A stretch of DNA of 64,000 nt from CAZTGZ01 sp964613385 (GTDB taxonomy: Bacteria; Bacteroidota; Bacteroidia; NS11-12g; UBA9320): assembly GCA_964613385.1 (NCBI GenBank), contig CAZTGZ010000010.1, positions 16,934 through 80,933 on the forward strand, given 5' to 3'. How positions within the stretch are numbered: the stretch's first letter is position 1; every line of letters begins with the position of its first letter. Shown here piece after piece: positions 54,167 through 62,732 of the stretch. The position numbers and the translations under genes are program-made. The notes under the pieces were generated by a model. That model was not told where the DNA came from and made no database searches. It saw only the letters and a program-made list of their open reading frames with translations.

Positions 54167-54550
54167 TTATTCCTCCTCAAAAAATTCTGCCAGTGATCCA
54201 AAATAGCTTTCATCCCAACCTGTTTTAAAATCCTCAAATTCTTCATCAGGTATATTGGTATGCGTGAGCTCTACTGAAGTGAATTTCTTGTCTTCATGCA
54301 ACTTTATGGTTACAATCGATGCTTCTTCCTGAGGCTCGAAATACCATTGTTGTACAATTTTTTTACCCGGTTCGAATTCCAGATTTTTCCCGACAATGCT
54401 TCCATCCCACAAGCTGAATTCCGACCCGACTACTACTTCCATTTCTGCCAGATCACCTGTCCAGAGCTGAATGGTCGGAGCAAAAGTCAGAGCGGCAAAA
54501 ACTTCCTCCGGAGTGGCTTTAATCTTGTAATATTTATGATAATCTTTCAT
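54167..54550 (-). CDS. SRPBCC/AHSA1-like START-domain protein
   Basis: 127 residues. YYKIKATPEEVFAALTFAPTIQLWTG and GSIVGKNLEFEPGKKIVQQW are typical of the activator-of-Hsp90-ATPase (AHSA1) branch of the SRPBCC superfamily, a hydrophobic ligand-binding fold. Ends very acidic (SLAEFFEEE). Ligand and partner unknown. It stands alone. Confidence 0.8.
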   Translation of the reverse strand: MKDYHKYYKIKATPEEVFAALTFAPTIQLWTGDLAEMEVVVGSEFSLWDGSIVGKNLEFEPGKKIVQQWYFEPQEEASIVTIKLHEDKKFTSVELTHTNIPDEEFEDFKTGWDESYFGSLAEFFEEE

Positions 54551-54667
54551 ACGACAGGTTTACAATGAACAAAGATGAGCATATTTTGTCATACTGATAA
54601 ATCTCTGTTCTTTATATTGACATTCATCATTTATTTATAGAATTACCTCTTTTTTTTCGCATGTAAT

Positions 54668-54675
54668 TAACTTTG
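54668..54675 (+). promoter_or_regulatory. -7 box (TAACTTTG) of ferredoxin reductase gene
   Basis: TAACTTTG lies six bases before the TTG start at 54682; an upstream TTG at 54673 is inside the box and therefore unlikely to be the start. Confidence 0.45.
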
Positions 54676-54681
54676 CCAACC

Positions 54682-55695
54682 TTGAAAAAAGCAAGTATCA
54701 TAACAGATATTCTAATTATTGGTGCCGGTACAACCGGATTGTTTACGGTTTTTGAAGCCGGTTTGGTTAAATTGAAATGTCATTTAATAGACTCTCTGGC
54801 ACAACCGGGAGGGCAATTGACAGAGATTTATCCTAAAAAACCAATCTACGATATCCCCGGATTTCCTTCGGTTCTCGCAGGTGACCTTGTTGATAATCTG
54901 ATGGCTCAGATTCAGCCATTTAAACCGGGATTTACCTTGGGTGAACGCGCAGAAACTATAGAGAAAAATGAAGCGGGTAACTTTTTGGTTACAACCAACA
55001 AGGGTACCATTCATGAAGCCAAGGTGATTGCCATTGCAGGAGGTTTGGGATGCTTTGAACCGCGTAAACCTGAAATTGAAAATATTGGAAAGTTTGAAGA
55101 CCATGGCATTGATTATATCATTCGGAATCCGGAGAAATACCGGAATAAAAAGGTAATTATTGCCGGTGGAGGCGATTCGGCACTCGATTGGACCATTTTT
55201 CTGGCAGAAATTGCATCTGAAGTCACATTGGTACACAGAAGAACCCAGTTCAGAGGCGCATTGGATTCTGTTGAAAAGGTTATGCATCTCCACGAAAAAG
55301 GTAAAATTCACCTGGTTTTAAATGCCGAAGTGAATGATTTATTTGGGGATACTGAATTAACAGGTGTTGGGATGGAAGTTGAAGGAGAATCTCTGAATAA
55401 GGAAGCAGATTATTTCATTCCGTTGTTTGGACTATCTCCAAAATTAGGTCCAATTCGCGACTGGGGTCTCAATCTGAATAAGGAGAGCATAGCAGTAAAT
55501 ACCTTTGATTATTCAACAAATATCCCGGGCATCTATGCCATTGGCGATATCAACGACTACCCCGGTAAGTTGCGTTTGATTTTATGCGGATTTCATGAAG
55601 CAACACTCATGGTTCAGAGTGCTTTTAAGCGCATTAATCCGGATAAGAACTTAATTTTGAAATACACCACTGTCAGTGGAGTAAACGGATTTTAA
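54682..55695 (+). CDS. Ferredoxin-NADP reductase, thioredoxin-reductase-like type
   Basis: About 337 residues from TTG at 54682 (MKKASIITDILIIGAG). FAD-binding IGAGTTGLF, QPGGQLTEIYP and NAD(P)-binding IAGGGDSALDW, then YAIGDINDYPGKLRLI. It has the TrxR fold but no CxxC redox pair after GGGDSA, the mark of the Chlorobium/Bacillus-type FNR. It passes electrons between NADPH and ferredoxin. The ferredoxin gene follows after one base, a natural partner. Confidence 0.88.
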   Translation: MKKASIITDILIIGAGTTGLFTVFEAGLVKLKCHLIDSLAQPGGQLTEIYPKKPIYDIPGFPSVLAGDLVDNLMAQIQPFKPGFTLGERAETIEKNEAGNFLVTTNKGTIHEAKVIAIAGGLGCFEPRKPEIENIGKFEDHGIDYIIRNPEKYRNKKVIIAGGGDSALDWTIFLAEIASEVTLVHRRTQFRGALDSVEKVMHLHEKGKIHLVLNAEVNDLFGDTELTGVGMEVEGESLNKEADYFIPLFGLSPKLGPIRDWGLNLNKESIAVNTFDYSTNIPGIYAIGDINDYPGKLRLILCGFHEATLMVQSAFKRINPDKNLILKYTTVSGVNGF

Positions 55696-55696
55696 C

Positions 55697-56038
55697 ATGC
55701 CCAAAGACCTGATTACAGTATATGTCACCGATTTAAAAGGTGAGCTACACACCCTTGAGGCTCCTGTAGATATGGGCTTAAGCCTGATGGAAGTTATGAA
55801 AGCCAGTGAACTTCCCGTGCAAGCCATGTGCGGAGGTATGGCCATGTGCGCAACCTGCAATGTTATTGTTACCAGCGATCATGTTTTAAATCCTCCCGGC
55901 GAAGACGAATGGGCGATGATGGACGATGCATTTGTAGCCGATATTCCGGGTAGCAGACTCAGTTGTCAATTGAGAATCGCAGAAGAATTGGACGGATTAT
56001 GTGTGACTCTGGGTGAATTGACCAGGACTGACGATTAG
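55697..56038 (+). CDS. 2Fe-2S ferredoxin
   Basis: 113 residues. Cluster ligands in MCGGMAMCATCNV (Cys-x5-Cys-x2-Cys) and a fourth Cys in RLSCQLRIA, the adrenodoxin/ISC-type spacing. It carries electrons in the cytoplasm; partner is likely the reductase one base upstream. It overlaps the convergent yjjG by four bases. Confidence 0.92.
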   Translation: MPKDLITVYVTDLKGELHTLEAPVDMGLSLMEVMKASELPVQAMCGGMAMCATCNVIVTSDHVLNPPGEDEWAMMDDAFVADIPGSRLSCQLRIAEELDGLCVTLGELTRTDD

Positions 56039-56733
56039 AATATCTTTTCCAATTCAATAAAATGTCGGATTTCGTGATCCGTAGCTGTATCATGTGTATA
56101 CCCTTCGGGATTGTAAAAAATGGCCTTCATTCCTGCGTTGCGGCTGCCTTGAATGTCTGCTTCCAAATGATCGCCAATGTAATAACTCTCCGATAATTTC
56201 GCTCCACTGCGTTCGGATGCTTCTTTAAATATTTTTAGGTCCGGTTTGTGAGCCTGCACATCTTCCGAACAAAGTACAACCTCAAAATAATGCTCAATTT
56301 GGCTTTGTTTCAACTTGCGCATCTGGGTTTCTCTGAAACCATTTGTAATTATGTGCAACCTGTATTTTTCGGAAAGATAATCCAGAATTTCTCTGGCATA
56401 GGGCATTAAATTCCCTTTTTCAGGACAAAGTTGAATGTAATCTTCGGCCATTCCCAAGGGCATCTCGCGGAAAGGAATTCCGTATGTTTCGAAGGTCTTC
56501 CGAAATCTCTCGGTTCGCAAGGTGTTCTTACTTACAAGTTTCTGTCTGTATAAATCCCATAATTCCTTGTTGATATGGATGTAGCGCTCTATAAATTCTC
56601 CTGAATCAGGAATTCCCATTTGTGTCAGCCGATAATGCTCAAATAGTTCTGATAAGGTAATTCTGGAGTTGGTTTCAAAATCCCACAAGGTATGGTCCAG
56701 ATCAAAAAACAAGTGCTGACGCAGATCCCTCAT
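56035..56733 (-). CDS. yjjG: HAD-family pyrimidine nucleotidase (YjjG-like)
   Basis: 232 residues. HAD motif I FFDLDHTLWDFE, motif II ITNGFRETQ, motif III/IV AHKPDLKIFKEA and YYIGDHLEADIQGSRNAGM. YjjG-type enzymes dephosphorylate noncanonical pyrimidine nucleotides. Its ATGA overlaps the stop of upp, so the two are translated together, in keeping with pyrimidine metabolism. Confidence 0.88.
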   Translation of the reverse strand: MRDLRQHLFFDLDHTLWDFETNSRITLSELFEHYRLTQMGIPDSGEFIERYIHINKELWDLYRQKLVSKNTLRTERFRKTFETYGIPFREMPLGMAEDYIQLCPEKGNLMPYAREILDYLSEKYRLHIITNGFRETQMRKLKQSQIEHYFEVVLCSEDVQAHKPDLKIFKEASERSGAKLSESYYIGDHLEADIQGSRNAGMKAIFYNPEGYTHDTATDHEIRHFIELEKIF

Positions 56734-57386
56734 TGTTGTACTTTTTCACCGAAGGCCAAATCACCGGCGTCTCCTAACCCTGGAACAATGTACTGAAAAT
56801 CATTGAGTTCCGGATCGACCATGGCTATCCAAAGATGAGCATTGGGAAGGTGTTCCAATACATAATCCACTCCCTGTCGACTTCCAATAACAGACATTAA
56901 GTGAAGTTCTGATGGAGTTCCGTTTTTATGCAATTGGGAGCACGCATCAACCACAGAATGACCTGTTGCCAACATGGTATCGGCCACTATGAGCAGTCGG
57001 TTTTCCAGACTTGGACAAGCGAGGTAATCAATTTGAACTTCAAACCGATGAACATCAATATGATGACGGTAAGCGGAAATGAAAGCCCTGTCTGCATTGG
57101 GAAACACATCGCAAACCCCATCCTGAAGCGGTAGTCCGGCTCTTAAAATTCCGCATACCACCGGTTCTTCGCGATGTTGTCTTACGTCTGCGAGTGCTAA
57201 TGGGGTCTGAACCTTTTTGTTTGCATATGCCATCGTCTTGCTGAATTCATAAGCCATGAATTGACCTATTTTGCGAATATTTGAAGCAAAGAGTTGGCGG
57301 TTCCCATGTTGAGTTTGGTCCCGTAATTCGGCTACAAGGGTCTGAATCACAGAATTATGAGAACTAAAGTCATGTAATTGCTTCAT
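56730..57386 (-). CDS. upp: Uracil phosphoribosyltransferase
   Basis: 218 residues from the ATG at 57386 (MKQLHDFSSHNSVIQTLVAEL); the longer reading adds 16 residues not typical of the family. PRPP-binding loop VADTMLATGHSVVDA, then LHLMSVIGSRQGVDYV. It salvages uracil to UMP in the cytoplasm. First gene of upp-yjjG. Confidence 0.9.
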   Translation of the reverse strand: MKQLHDFSSHNSVIQTLVAELRDQTQHGNRQLFASNIRKIGQFMAYEFSKTMAYANKKVQTPLALADVRQHREEPVVCGILRAGLPLQDGVCDVFPNADRAFISAYRHHIDVHRFEVQIDYLACPSLENRLLIVADTMLATGHSVVDACSQLHKNGTPSELHLMSVIGSRQGVDYVLEHLPNAHLWIAMVDPELNDFQYIVPGLGDAGDLAFGEKVQQ

Positions 57387-57401
57387 TTGGTATGATATAT
57401 G

Positions 57402-57409
57402 TAAGTTTG
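57402..57409 (+). promoter_or_regulatory. -7 box (TAAGTTTG) of the DUF4783-nadC operon
   Basis: TAAGTTTG, 47 bases before the ATG at 57457, with a TTG 21 bases upstream (57378-57380) as a possible -33. Confidence 0.45.
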
Positions 57410-57456
57410 TTCCGGGAATTGCGAATTTATACAATGTGCGGTTCTAACCTGAGCTT

Positions 57457-57852
57457 ATGAGAGTTTTGTTATTATTGGTTTTTCTTTTACCGTTCAGATT
57501 GACGGGTACAGATAGAGAAACCTGTGCCGGCGATGTATTTAAAGAAATCGAAAATGCGGTAGCTGTCGGAAATGCACGGCAACTCAGTCTTTATATGAGC
57601 AGCAGCCTTGAATTGGACATTCCGGATAGCGAAGGTGTGTATTCTAAATCTCAGGCTGAACAAATTCTGAATCGCTTTTTTAATAAATACCCGCCAGTTT
57701 CATTTACACTTTCTCACAAGGGAAACTCTGCAGCAGGTGCCAAATTTGCTGTTGGTGATTATGTAACGTTAAAGGAACAAACGTTCAGGGTTACCATTTT
57801 TCTAAAAAAATCAGGTGAACAATACCTGATGCACGAAATTGAATTTCAATAG
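57457..57852 (+). CDS. DUF4783 exported protein
   Basis: 131 residues. Signal peptide MRVLLLLVFLLPFRLTGT, then a small SnoaL/NTF2-like domain (DVFKEIENAVAVGNARQLSLYMSSSLELDIPD, KSQAEQILNRFFNKYPP, FRVTIFLKKSGEQYLMHEIEF). DUF4783 genes stand just upstream of nadC in many Bacteroidota, as here (15 bases). Function unknown. Confidence 0.85.
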   Translation: MRVLLLLVFLLPFRLTGTDRETCAGDVFKEIENAVAVGNARQLSLYMSSSLELDIPDSEGVYSKSQAEQILNRFFNKYPPVSFTLSHKGNSAAGAKFAVGDYVTLKEQTFRVTIFLKKSGEQYLMHEIEFQ

Positions 57853-57867
57853 TAATATCAATCGTTC

Positions 57868-58731
57868 ATGAATTTTTACTCCAGGGAAACCGATGAATTT
57901 ATCGAAAACTGTTTAAAGGAAGATATCGGTCCCGGTGATTTTAGCACCCTTGCTTCTGTACCGGCCGACCATCGGGGACATGCCCATATTTTGTTCAAAG
58001 AAAAGGGGATACTCGCCGGTATGGAATTGGCCGTCGCCATTCTACAAAAACTGGATACTTCAGTTGAAACAGAAATTTTGATAGCTGACGGAGCAAATAT
58101 TGAACCGGGAAACATCGGATTGCAGGTATATGGAAATACGCGGGCATTGCTGGGTGCCGAGAGATTATTACTCAATTGCATGCAAAGACTGAGCGGCATT
58201 GCCACCCTTACACGTAAAGTTGTAGATGAGGTAGCCGGAACAGGTGTAAAGATACTGGACACCCGGAAAACCACGCCGGGAATGCGTTTCCTCGAAAAAT
58301 GGGCAGTTACCATGGGAGGCGGTTACAATCACCGACGGGGGTTGTATGACATGATCATGCTTAAGGATAATCATGTGGATCATGCCGGATCCATCACACA
58401 GGCATTGTTGAGCACCCGGAAATACATGGAAGAACATCATTTGAATCTAAAAATTGAAATTGAAACCAGAAATCTGGCCGAAGTAGAAGAGGTGCTTGCT
58501 TTGGGCATTGCCGATCGAATAATGTTCGACAATTTTTCACCGGCATTGATACGCGAGGCAGTGCAGATGGTGAATGGAAAAATGGAAACAGAAGCCAGCG
58601 GAGGAATCACCATACAAAATATCCGTCCCTATGCTGAAACTGGTGTTGACTTTATATCTGTTGGGGCACTAACCCACTCTGCTCCCGGCTTGGATATCAG
58701 TTTTAAACAATACCGTAACGACTCAAAATAA
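57868..58731 (+). CDS. nadC: Nicotinate-nucleotide pyrophosphorylase (carboxylating)
   Basis: 287 residues. DTRKTTPGMRFLEKWAVTMGGGYNHRRGLYDMIMLKDNHVD and EASGGITIQNIRPYAETGVDFISVG are NadC active-site segments (binding quinolinate and PRPP). It makes nicotinate mononucleotide in NAD synthesis. Stop overlaps the ankyrin gene by nine bases. Confidence 0.96.
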   Translation: MNFYSRETDEFIENCLKEDIGPGDFSTLASVPADHRGHAHILFKEKGILAGMELAVAILQKLDTSVETEILIADGANIEPGNIGLQVYGNTRALLGAERLLLNCMQRLSGIATLTRKVVDEVAGTGVKILDTRKTTPGMRFLEKWAVTMGGGYNHRRGLYDMIMLKDNHVDHAGSITQALLSTRKYMEEHHLNLKIEIETRNLAEVEEVLALGIADRIMFDNFSPALIREAVQMVNGKMETEASGGITIQNIRPYAETGVDFISVGALTHSAPGLDISFKQYRNDSK

Positions 58732-59373
58732 CATCGTCAATATTTCTTTTTGTCCTCGTGAACGGGCCAAATCTCCGGGTGTTTCACCGGAATCTGTTTT
58801 CAATAACGGGTTCGCACCATTTTCCAGCAACCATCGGCACATATTAATGTATCCCTCGCTTGCAGCAATATGCAATGCACTGAGCTGATCAGCGCGAACG
58901 GAGTTGACGTTGGCCCCATAGGAGAGAAGTATTTGCATGATTTGCAGCTGATTAGACCCGGCTGCGGCTTGAATAGGATGTTCCCGAAGTATATCATCAC
59001 CGGGTAAGTTGGGGTCGGCACCTAAGGTAAGCAGCCATTTCGCTGATTCTACTTGTCCGAACTTACAGGAAAGTAACAGAGCGGTTTGTCCATCCTTACC
59101 ATACTGATTGAGCATTAGACCATGCTCTGTAAGTTTTTTAATACGATCAGACCAACCCAAGGCTGCCGACTCATGTAAATCCAGATTCATTTTAACATCT
59201 GCCAGCAACAATGCGGTGGATGGCATTTGGTGATACAAACATTGAAGTATCAAACTGATTCCGTCCAATTCCAGATGTGCAATCTCCTCTGACCGCTCCA
59301 GCCATTCAGAGAAAAGTTGTTCGTCTCTTTGACGAAGTGCCTCTTGTATATTTTCCGATGAAAATGCTTTCAT
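58723..59373 (-). CDS. Ankyrin repeat protein
   Basis: 216 residues from the ATG at 59373 (MKAFSSENIQEAL). Ankyrin repeats from about residue 95: DGQTALLLSCKFGQVESAKWLLTLGADPNLP, then HPIQAAAGSNQLQIMQILLSYGANVNSV, and LSALHIAASEGYINMCRWLLENGANPLLK, with a final GETPGDLARSRG. No signal peptide. Partner unknown. Confidence 0.88.
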   Translation of the reverse strand: MKAFSSENIQEALRQRDEQLFSEWLERSEEIAHLELDGISLILQCLYHQMPSTALLLADVKMNLDLHESAALGWSDRIKKLTEHGLMLNQYGKDGQTALLLSCKFGQVESAKWLLTLGADPNLPGDDILREHPIQAAAGSNQLQIMQILLSYGANVNSVRADQLSALHIAASEGYINMCRWLLENGANPLLKTDSGETPGDLARSRGQKEILTMLF

Positions 59374-59473
59374 GGCTAAACGAATATACACAACTCCCGA
59401 GTTCAATCCAAAAAGCAGTCATTTCTGTGACATAATTCGATCGTAATACCGCGCTTGATTCGCTTATGCACCG

Positions 59474-59481
59474 TACATTTG
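59474..59481 (+). promoter_or_regulatory. -7 box (TACATTTG) of the SDR pair
   Basis: TACATTTG, four bases before the ATG at 59486. A TTG 16 bases upstream (59455-59457) is a weak -33 candidate. Confidence 0.5.
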
Positions 59482-59485
59482 CGCC

Positions 59486-60352
59486 ATGAATTTTCAGGAC
59501 CCCAATGCTAAAAAACAGATTGTTCTAACTGGTGCCTCTTCGGGAATCGGTTTGGAATTAGCTCGGAAACTGATCGCCCTCAATCATAAACTGTATTTGA
59601 TTATCAGAAATCCGGAAAAGGAGAAGGACTTGAGAACGGATTTATTGATGATTCAACCCCGCGGATCCATGGAAATCATTATTGCGGATCTTTCGGAAAT
59701 GAAGCAAGTCGTTAAAGCCGTTGAAATTATCCGGTCTAAAACTTCAACTGTTGATGTTTTGATCAACAACGCCGGAGGAATCTATGGTAGCCTGGAACTT
59801 TCTTCGGATGGCTTCGAACGGACTTTTGCAACCAACTACCTTAGCAATGTTCTGTTGCTTCATTCGCTGGCACCATTGATGGAGCACTCAAAGGATGCCC
59901 GCGTTATCCAGATTGTATCAGAAATGTACCGTTTCAGTCAGTTTAACAACGATTATCATTTCTCCAATCGCGAATATGATACGGCCAAAGCTTATGCAAA
60001 TTCGAAAATGGCTCAGATTATGTTTACCCAATGGGCCGCAGAGAATTTTAAACCCTTGGGAATCAAAGTGAACTGTTTGCATCCGGGCATTGTAGACACA
60101 GCTTTTGGAGCAAATTCACGCACCTGGATTCAATGGGGAATGGATATCATACGCCCTTTTATAATGTCGGCCGAAAAAGCCATACAACCTATTTTGAAAC
60201 TGGCCCTGGATGAGAAATTTTCAGAAACAACCGGCGAATATTTCAAACAGGACAAAGAATCTGAAGTCAGCAACTCCGCAACAGATTCTCTGATTATAAC
60301 TTCATTAATGGACGACAGCATGAAAATGCTTCAGGAATATATCAATCAGTGA
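59486..60352 (+). CDS. SDR-family oxidoreductase, copy 1 (retinol dehydrogenase-like)
   Basis: 288 residues, classical SDR: TGASSGIG cofactor loop, NNAGGIYG, catalytic Tyr-x3-Lys in AYANSKMAQ, then CLHPGIVDTAFG. Cytoplasmic NAD(P)-dependent. Substrate unknown. Overlaps the next SDR gene by four bases (GTGA). Confidence 0.87.
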   Translation: MNFQDPNAKKQIVLTGASSGIGLELARKLIALNHKLYLIIRNPEKEKDLRTDLLMIQPRGSMEIIIADLSEMKQVVKAVEIIRSKTSTVDVLINNAGGIYGSLELSSDGFERTFATNYLSNVLLLHSLAPLMEHSKDARVIQIVSEMYRFSQFNNDYHFSNREYDTAKAYANSKMAQIMFTQWAAENFKPLGIKVNCLHPGIVDTAFGANSRTWIQWGMDIIRPFIMSAEKAIQPILKLALDEKFSETTGEYFKQDKESEVSNSATDSLIITSLMDDSMKMLQEYINQ

Positions 60353-61029
60353 AAACAGCCATAGTTACAGGTTGCAGTCGCGGAATTGGCAAAGAAATCG
60401 TCAAACAACTCGGTGAGTTGGGTTGGAATGTGCTGGGTTTGGCCAGGAATGCCCAAAATTTGAAAGATGAACCGGGATTTTCAGGTGAGAATTTGAAGTT
60501 CCTCAATTTTGATATTACCAGTGAAGAAGATGCGGAAAAACTTCCCGAATTATTACAAAGCCTGGGATGGATTCCGGATGTATTGATCCAAAACGCCGGC
60601 ATCATGAGCGAGGACAGCGATGCCATACATACCACTGAATCTGACCTACGTGCGGTTTTTGAGGTGAATTTTTTTGGAATATGGAGATTGAACAGATTCA
60701 TTACGCCATGCATGCGGGATCATTCCGGATCGAGGGTCATTCATATGTCAAGCGGAATGGGTGCCTGGGACGATTTAAAGGGCAACCACGCGGCATATCG
60801 GTTGAGCAAAACATCGCTGAATGCCTTATCGGTGCTGATGGCGCAGGAATTGTTTGATCGGGGTATTGGAGTACATGCGATGTGCCCTGGATGGGTGAAA
60901 ACAGATATGGGAGGAGAACACGCTCCAAGATCGGTTGAAAAAGGAGCAGAAACGGCTATCTATCTTGCGGTTACGGATGGATTGCCAACAGGAAGGTTCT
61001 GGAGAGATAAAAGACCTATCAGTTGGTAG
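60349..61029 (+). CDS. SDR-family oxidoreductase, copy 2
   Basis: 226 residues, GTG start overlapping the previous stop. TGCSRGIG, IQNAGIM, catalytic YRLSKTSLNA, CPGWVKTDMGG. Only distantly similar to copy 1, so it is not a fresh duplication. Convergent with the alpha/beta hydrolase, 11 bases overlap. Confidence 0.87.
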   Translation: MKTAIVTGCSRGIGKEIVKQLGELGWNVLGLARNAQNLKDEPGFSGENLKFLNFDITSEEDAEKLPELLQSLGWIPDVLIQNAGIMSEDSDAIHTTESDLRAVFEVNFFGIWRLNRFITPCMRDHSGSRVIHMSSGMGAWDDLKGNHAAYRLSKTSLNALSVLMAQELFDRGIGVHAMCPGWVKTDMGGEHAPRSVEKGAETAIYLAVTDGLPTGRFWRDKRPISW

Positions 61030-61675
61030 GGGCAATTCTTGAAGCCAATAATTCGAAAGTCGCTTTATCGACATGATGGCCTCCTTCAAATTTCAGGAGT
61101 TCATATTCTATTCCCCAATCTTTTACCATCTTTTCCATTTTATTCATGCGTTCAGCTCCCGCCAGATGATCCTGATTTCCAATGACCATCGTAAGTTTGG
61201 TTTGAGCGAGCAAAGTTTTTAAATCAGCTGGATCCAGATCTTCAGCCCACATACCGGCCCATAGCGTTAGTGTATCAGGCTTAATTTTACGATGTGAAAG
61301 CCAGCGGCATAGAGTTGCGCACCCCTGAGAAAAACCAAAGGCATGAAACTTCCGGAAAGAATTTTCCTGCTGAATTTTGGCCCAAAGGGTATCCAGATAT
61401 TCATGATTATCTGCTATGTCACTCAATCTGTCTTCACGCGTCATCCAGGTCGCCCCAACTTTACCTGATTGCCCATCCACATAGAACCTTTGCATGGCTT
61501 CTGGTAAATACAATAGATGTTTGGGACCTAAACCTTCAAATTTACCCGCAAAACGAGTGACCAATTGCCCATAGCCATGTAAAACCAACCATAAATGCTC
61601 AATTTGGCTTCCGGTTTGGCCGACAACTGCCACCCTTGTGGTACGAGGTGTGCGAAAATCAGGTATTAGTTGCAT
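61019..61675 (-). CDS. Alpha/beta hydrolase (carboxylesterase/phospholipase-like), 5' end at assembly gap
   Basis: At least 218 residues. Nucleophile elbow GFSQGCA (Ser in GxSxG), Asp in IGNQDHLAG, His in FEGGHHVDK complete a catalytic triad, with oxyanion LHGYGQLV near the N-terminus. A start at MQLIPDFRTPRT sits right beside the N run (61675), so the true start may lie in or past the gap. It is a separate gene from the phosphate permease on the other side, despite a continuous reading through N. Confidence 0.8.
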   Translation of the reverse strand: MQLIPDFRTPRTTRVAVVGQTGSQIEHLWLVLHGYGQLVTRFAGKFEGLGPKHLLYLPEAMQRFYVDGQSGKVGATWMTREDRLSDIADNHEYLDTLWAKIQQENSFRKFHAFGFSQGCATLCRWLSHRKIKPDTLTLWAGMWAEDLDPADLKTLLAQTKLTMVIGNQDHLAGAERMNKMEKMVKDWGIEYELLKFEGGHHVDKATFELLASRIAPTN

Positions 61676-61685
61676 NNNNNNNNNN
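61676..61685. other. Assembly gap (10 N) between hydrolase and phosphate permease genes
   Basis: Placeholder gap. The reading frame happens to be open across it and would merge two unrelated proteins. Confidence 0.97.
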
Positions 61686-62722
61686 TAACAAATAGCTCCG
61701 AACAGAGCACTAATGGGAATGGTTAAAATCCAGGCCCACAACAAACTGATCGTAACCCCCCATTTAACGGCAGAAATCCTTTTGGTCATACCTACACCAA
61801 TAATGGCACCGGTAATCGTATGTGTTGTGCTCACGGGTATGCCAAAAGCTTCGGTGCCGAATAAGGTGAATGCACCTGCAGTTTCAGCTGCGACTCCCTC
61901 AAAAGGAGTAACTTTGGTAATCTTGCTACCCATGGTTTTAACAATACGCCATCCGCCCATCATGGTTCCCATACCAATGGCGGTGTAACATCCCAAGACA
62001 ACCCATTCCGGAATTTGTTTTATCGACATAACCATTTTCCCATCCTTGAGGGTTTCCTTTTGAACGACCGTCATCCAGGCAGGAACCTGATCGACAGGAA
62101 TGCCATATTGATGAATATATACAATGAGTGCAGCCGCAATGATTCCCATTACTTTTTGTGCATCATTACCTCCGTGACCTATGCTGAATAGCGCTGATGA
62201 AACCAACTGCAATCTCCTGAAATACTGATCTAAAACCGAAGGTCGAAAACGCCGGCATATCCACATGATGGCAACGGCAATGAAATAGGATACAATCATT
62301 CCGATGATGGGGGCAAGGAATATGAAAGCAGCTATTTTGCCAATTTTATCCAGATTAACTACATCCAAGCCTGCGTGTGAAATCGCTGCACCGGCAAATC
62401 CTCCTATCAGTGTATGCGATGAACTGGAAGGTATTCCCAAATACCAGGTCATCAGGTTCCAGACGATAGCTGCTGCCAATCCACTAACTATAACCAATAG
62501 GTTGATGTTCGAAGAATCCACGGTTTTCGCAATGGTATCTGCCACCTTGAATTCGGAAATCCAATAGGCCACAAAATTAAAAAATGCGGCCCAAAGCACA
62601 GCGTAAAAGGGAGTAAGAACCCGGGTACTGACAATGGTAGCAATGGAATTGGCCGCGTCGTGAAACCCGTTGATGAAATCGAAAATAAACGCAAAAACAA
62701 TAATGGTAATCAGCAGATACAT
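61686..62722 (-). CDS. pit: PiT-family inorganic phosphate permease, C-terminus cut by gap
   Basis: At least 345 residues. GFHDAANSIATIVSTRVL near the N-terminus and GIPVSTTHTITGAIIGVG in the C-terminal half are the two inverted PiT repeats, with about ten membrane helices; STTHT and SSSHTLIGG bind phosphate. The last codons before the gap read ISALFGAIC-Tyr or stop, so only a few residues may be missing. It imports phosphate with a cation. Begins ten bases after the DUF47 gene. Confidence 0.9.
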
Positions 62723-62732
62723 TCCTGTTTTT

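Noticed and set aside
60349..61029. Recent tandem duplication of an SDR gene
   Set aside because: The two SDRs differ in most positions outside the cofactor and catalytic motifs; they are old paralogues at most.
61019..62722. A fused phosphate permease-hydrolase protein
   Set aside because: The join is ten unknown bases. Both halves match complete, separate families.
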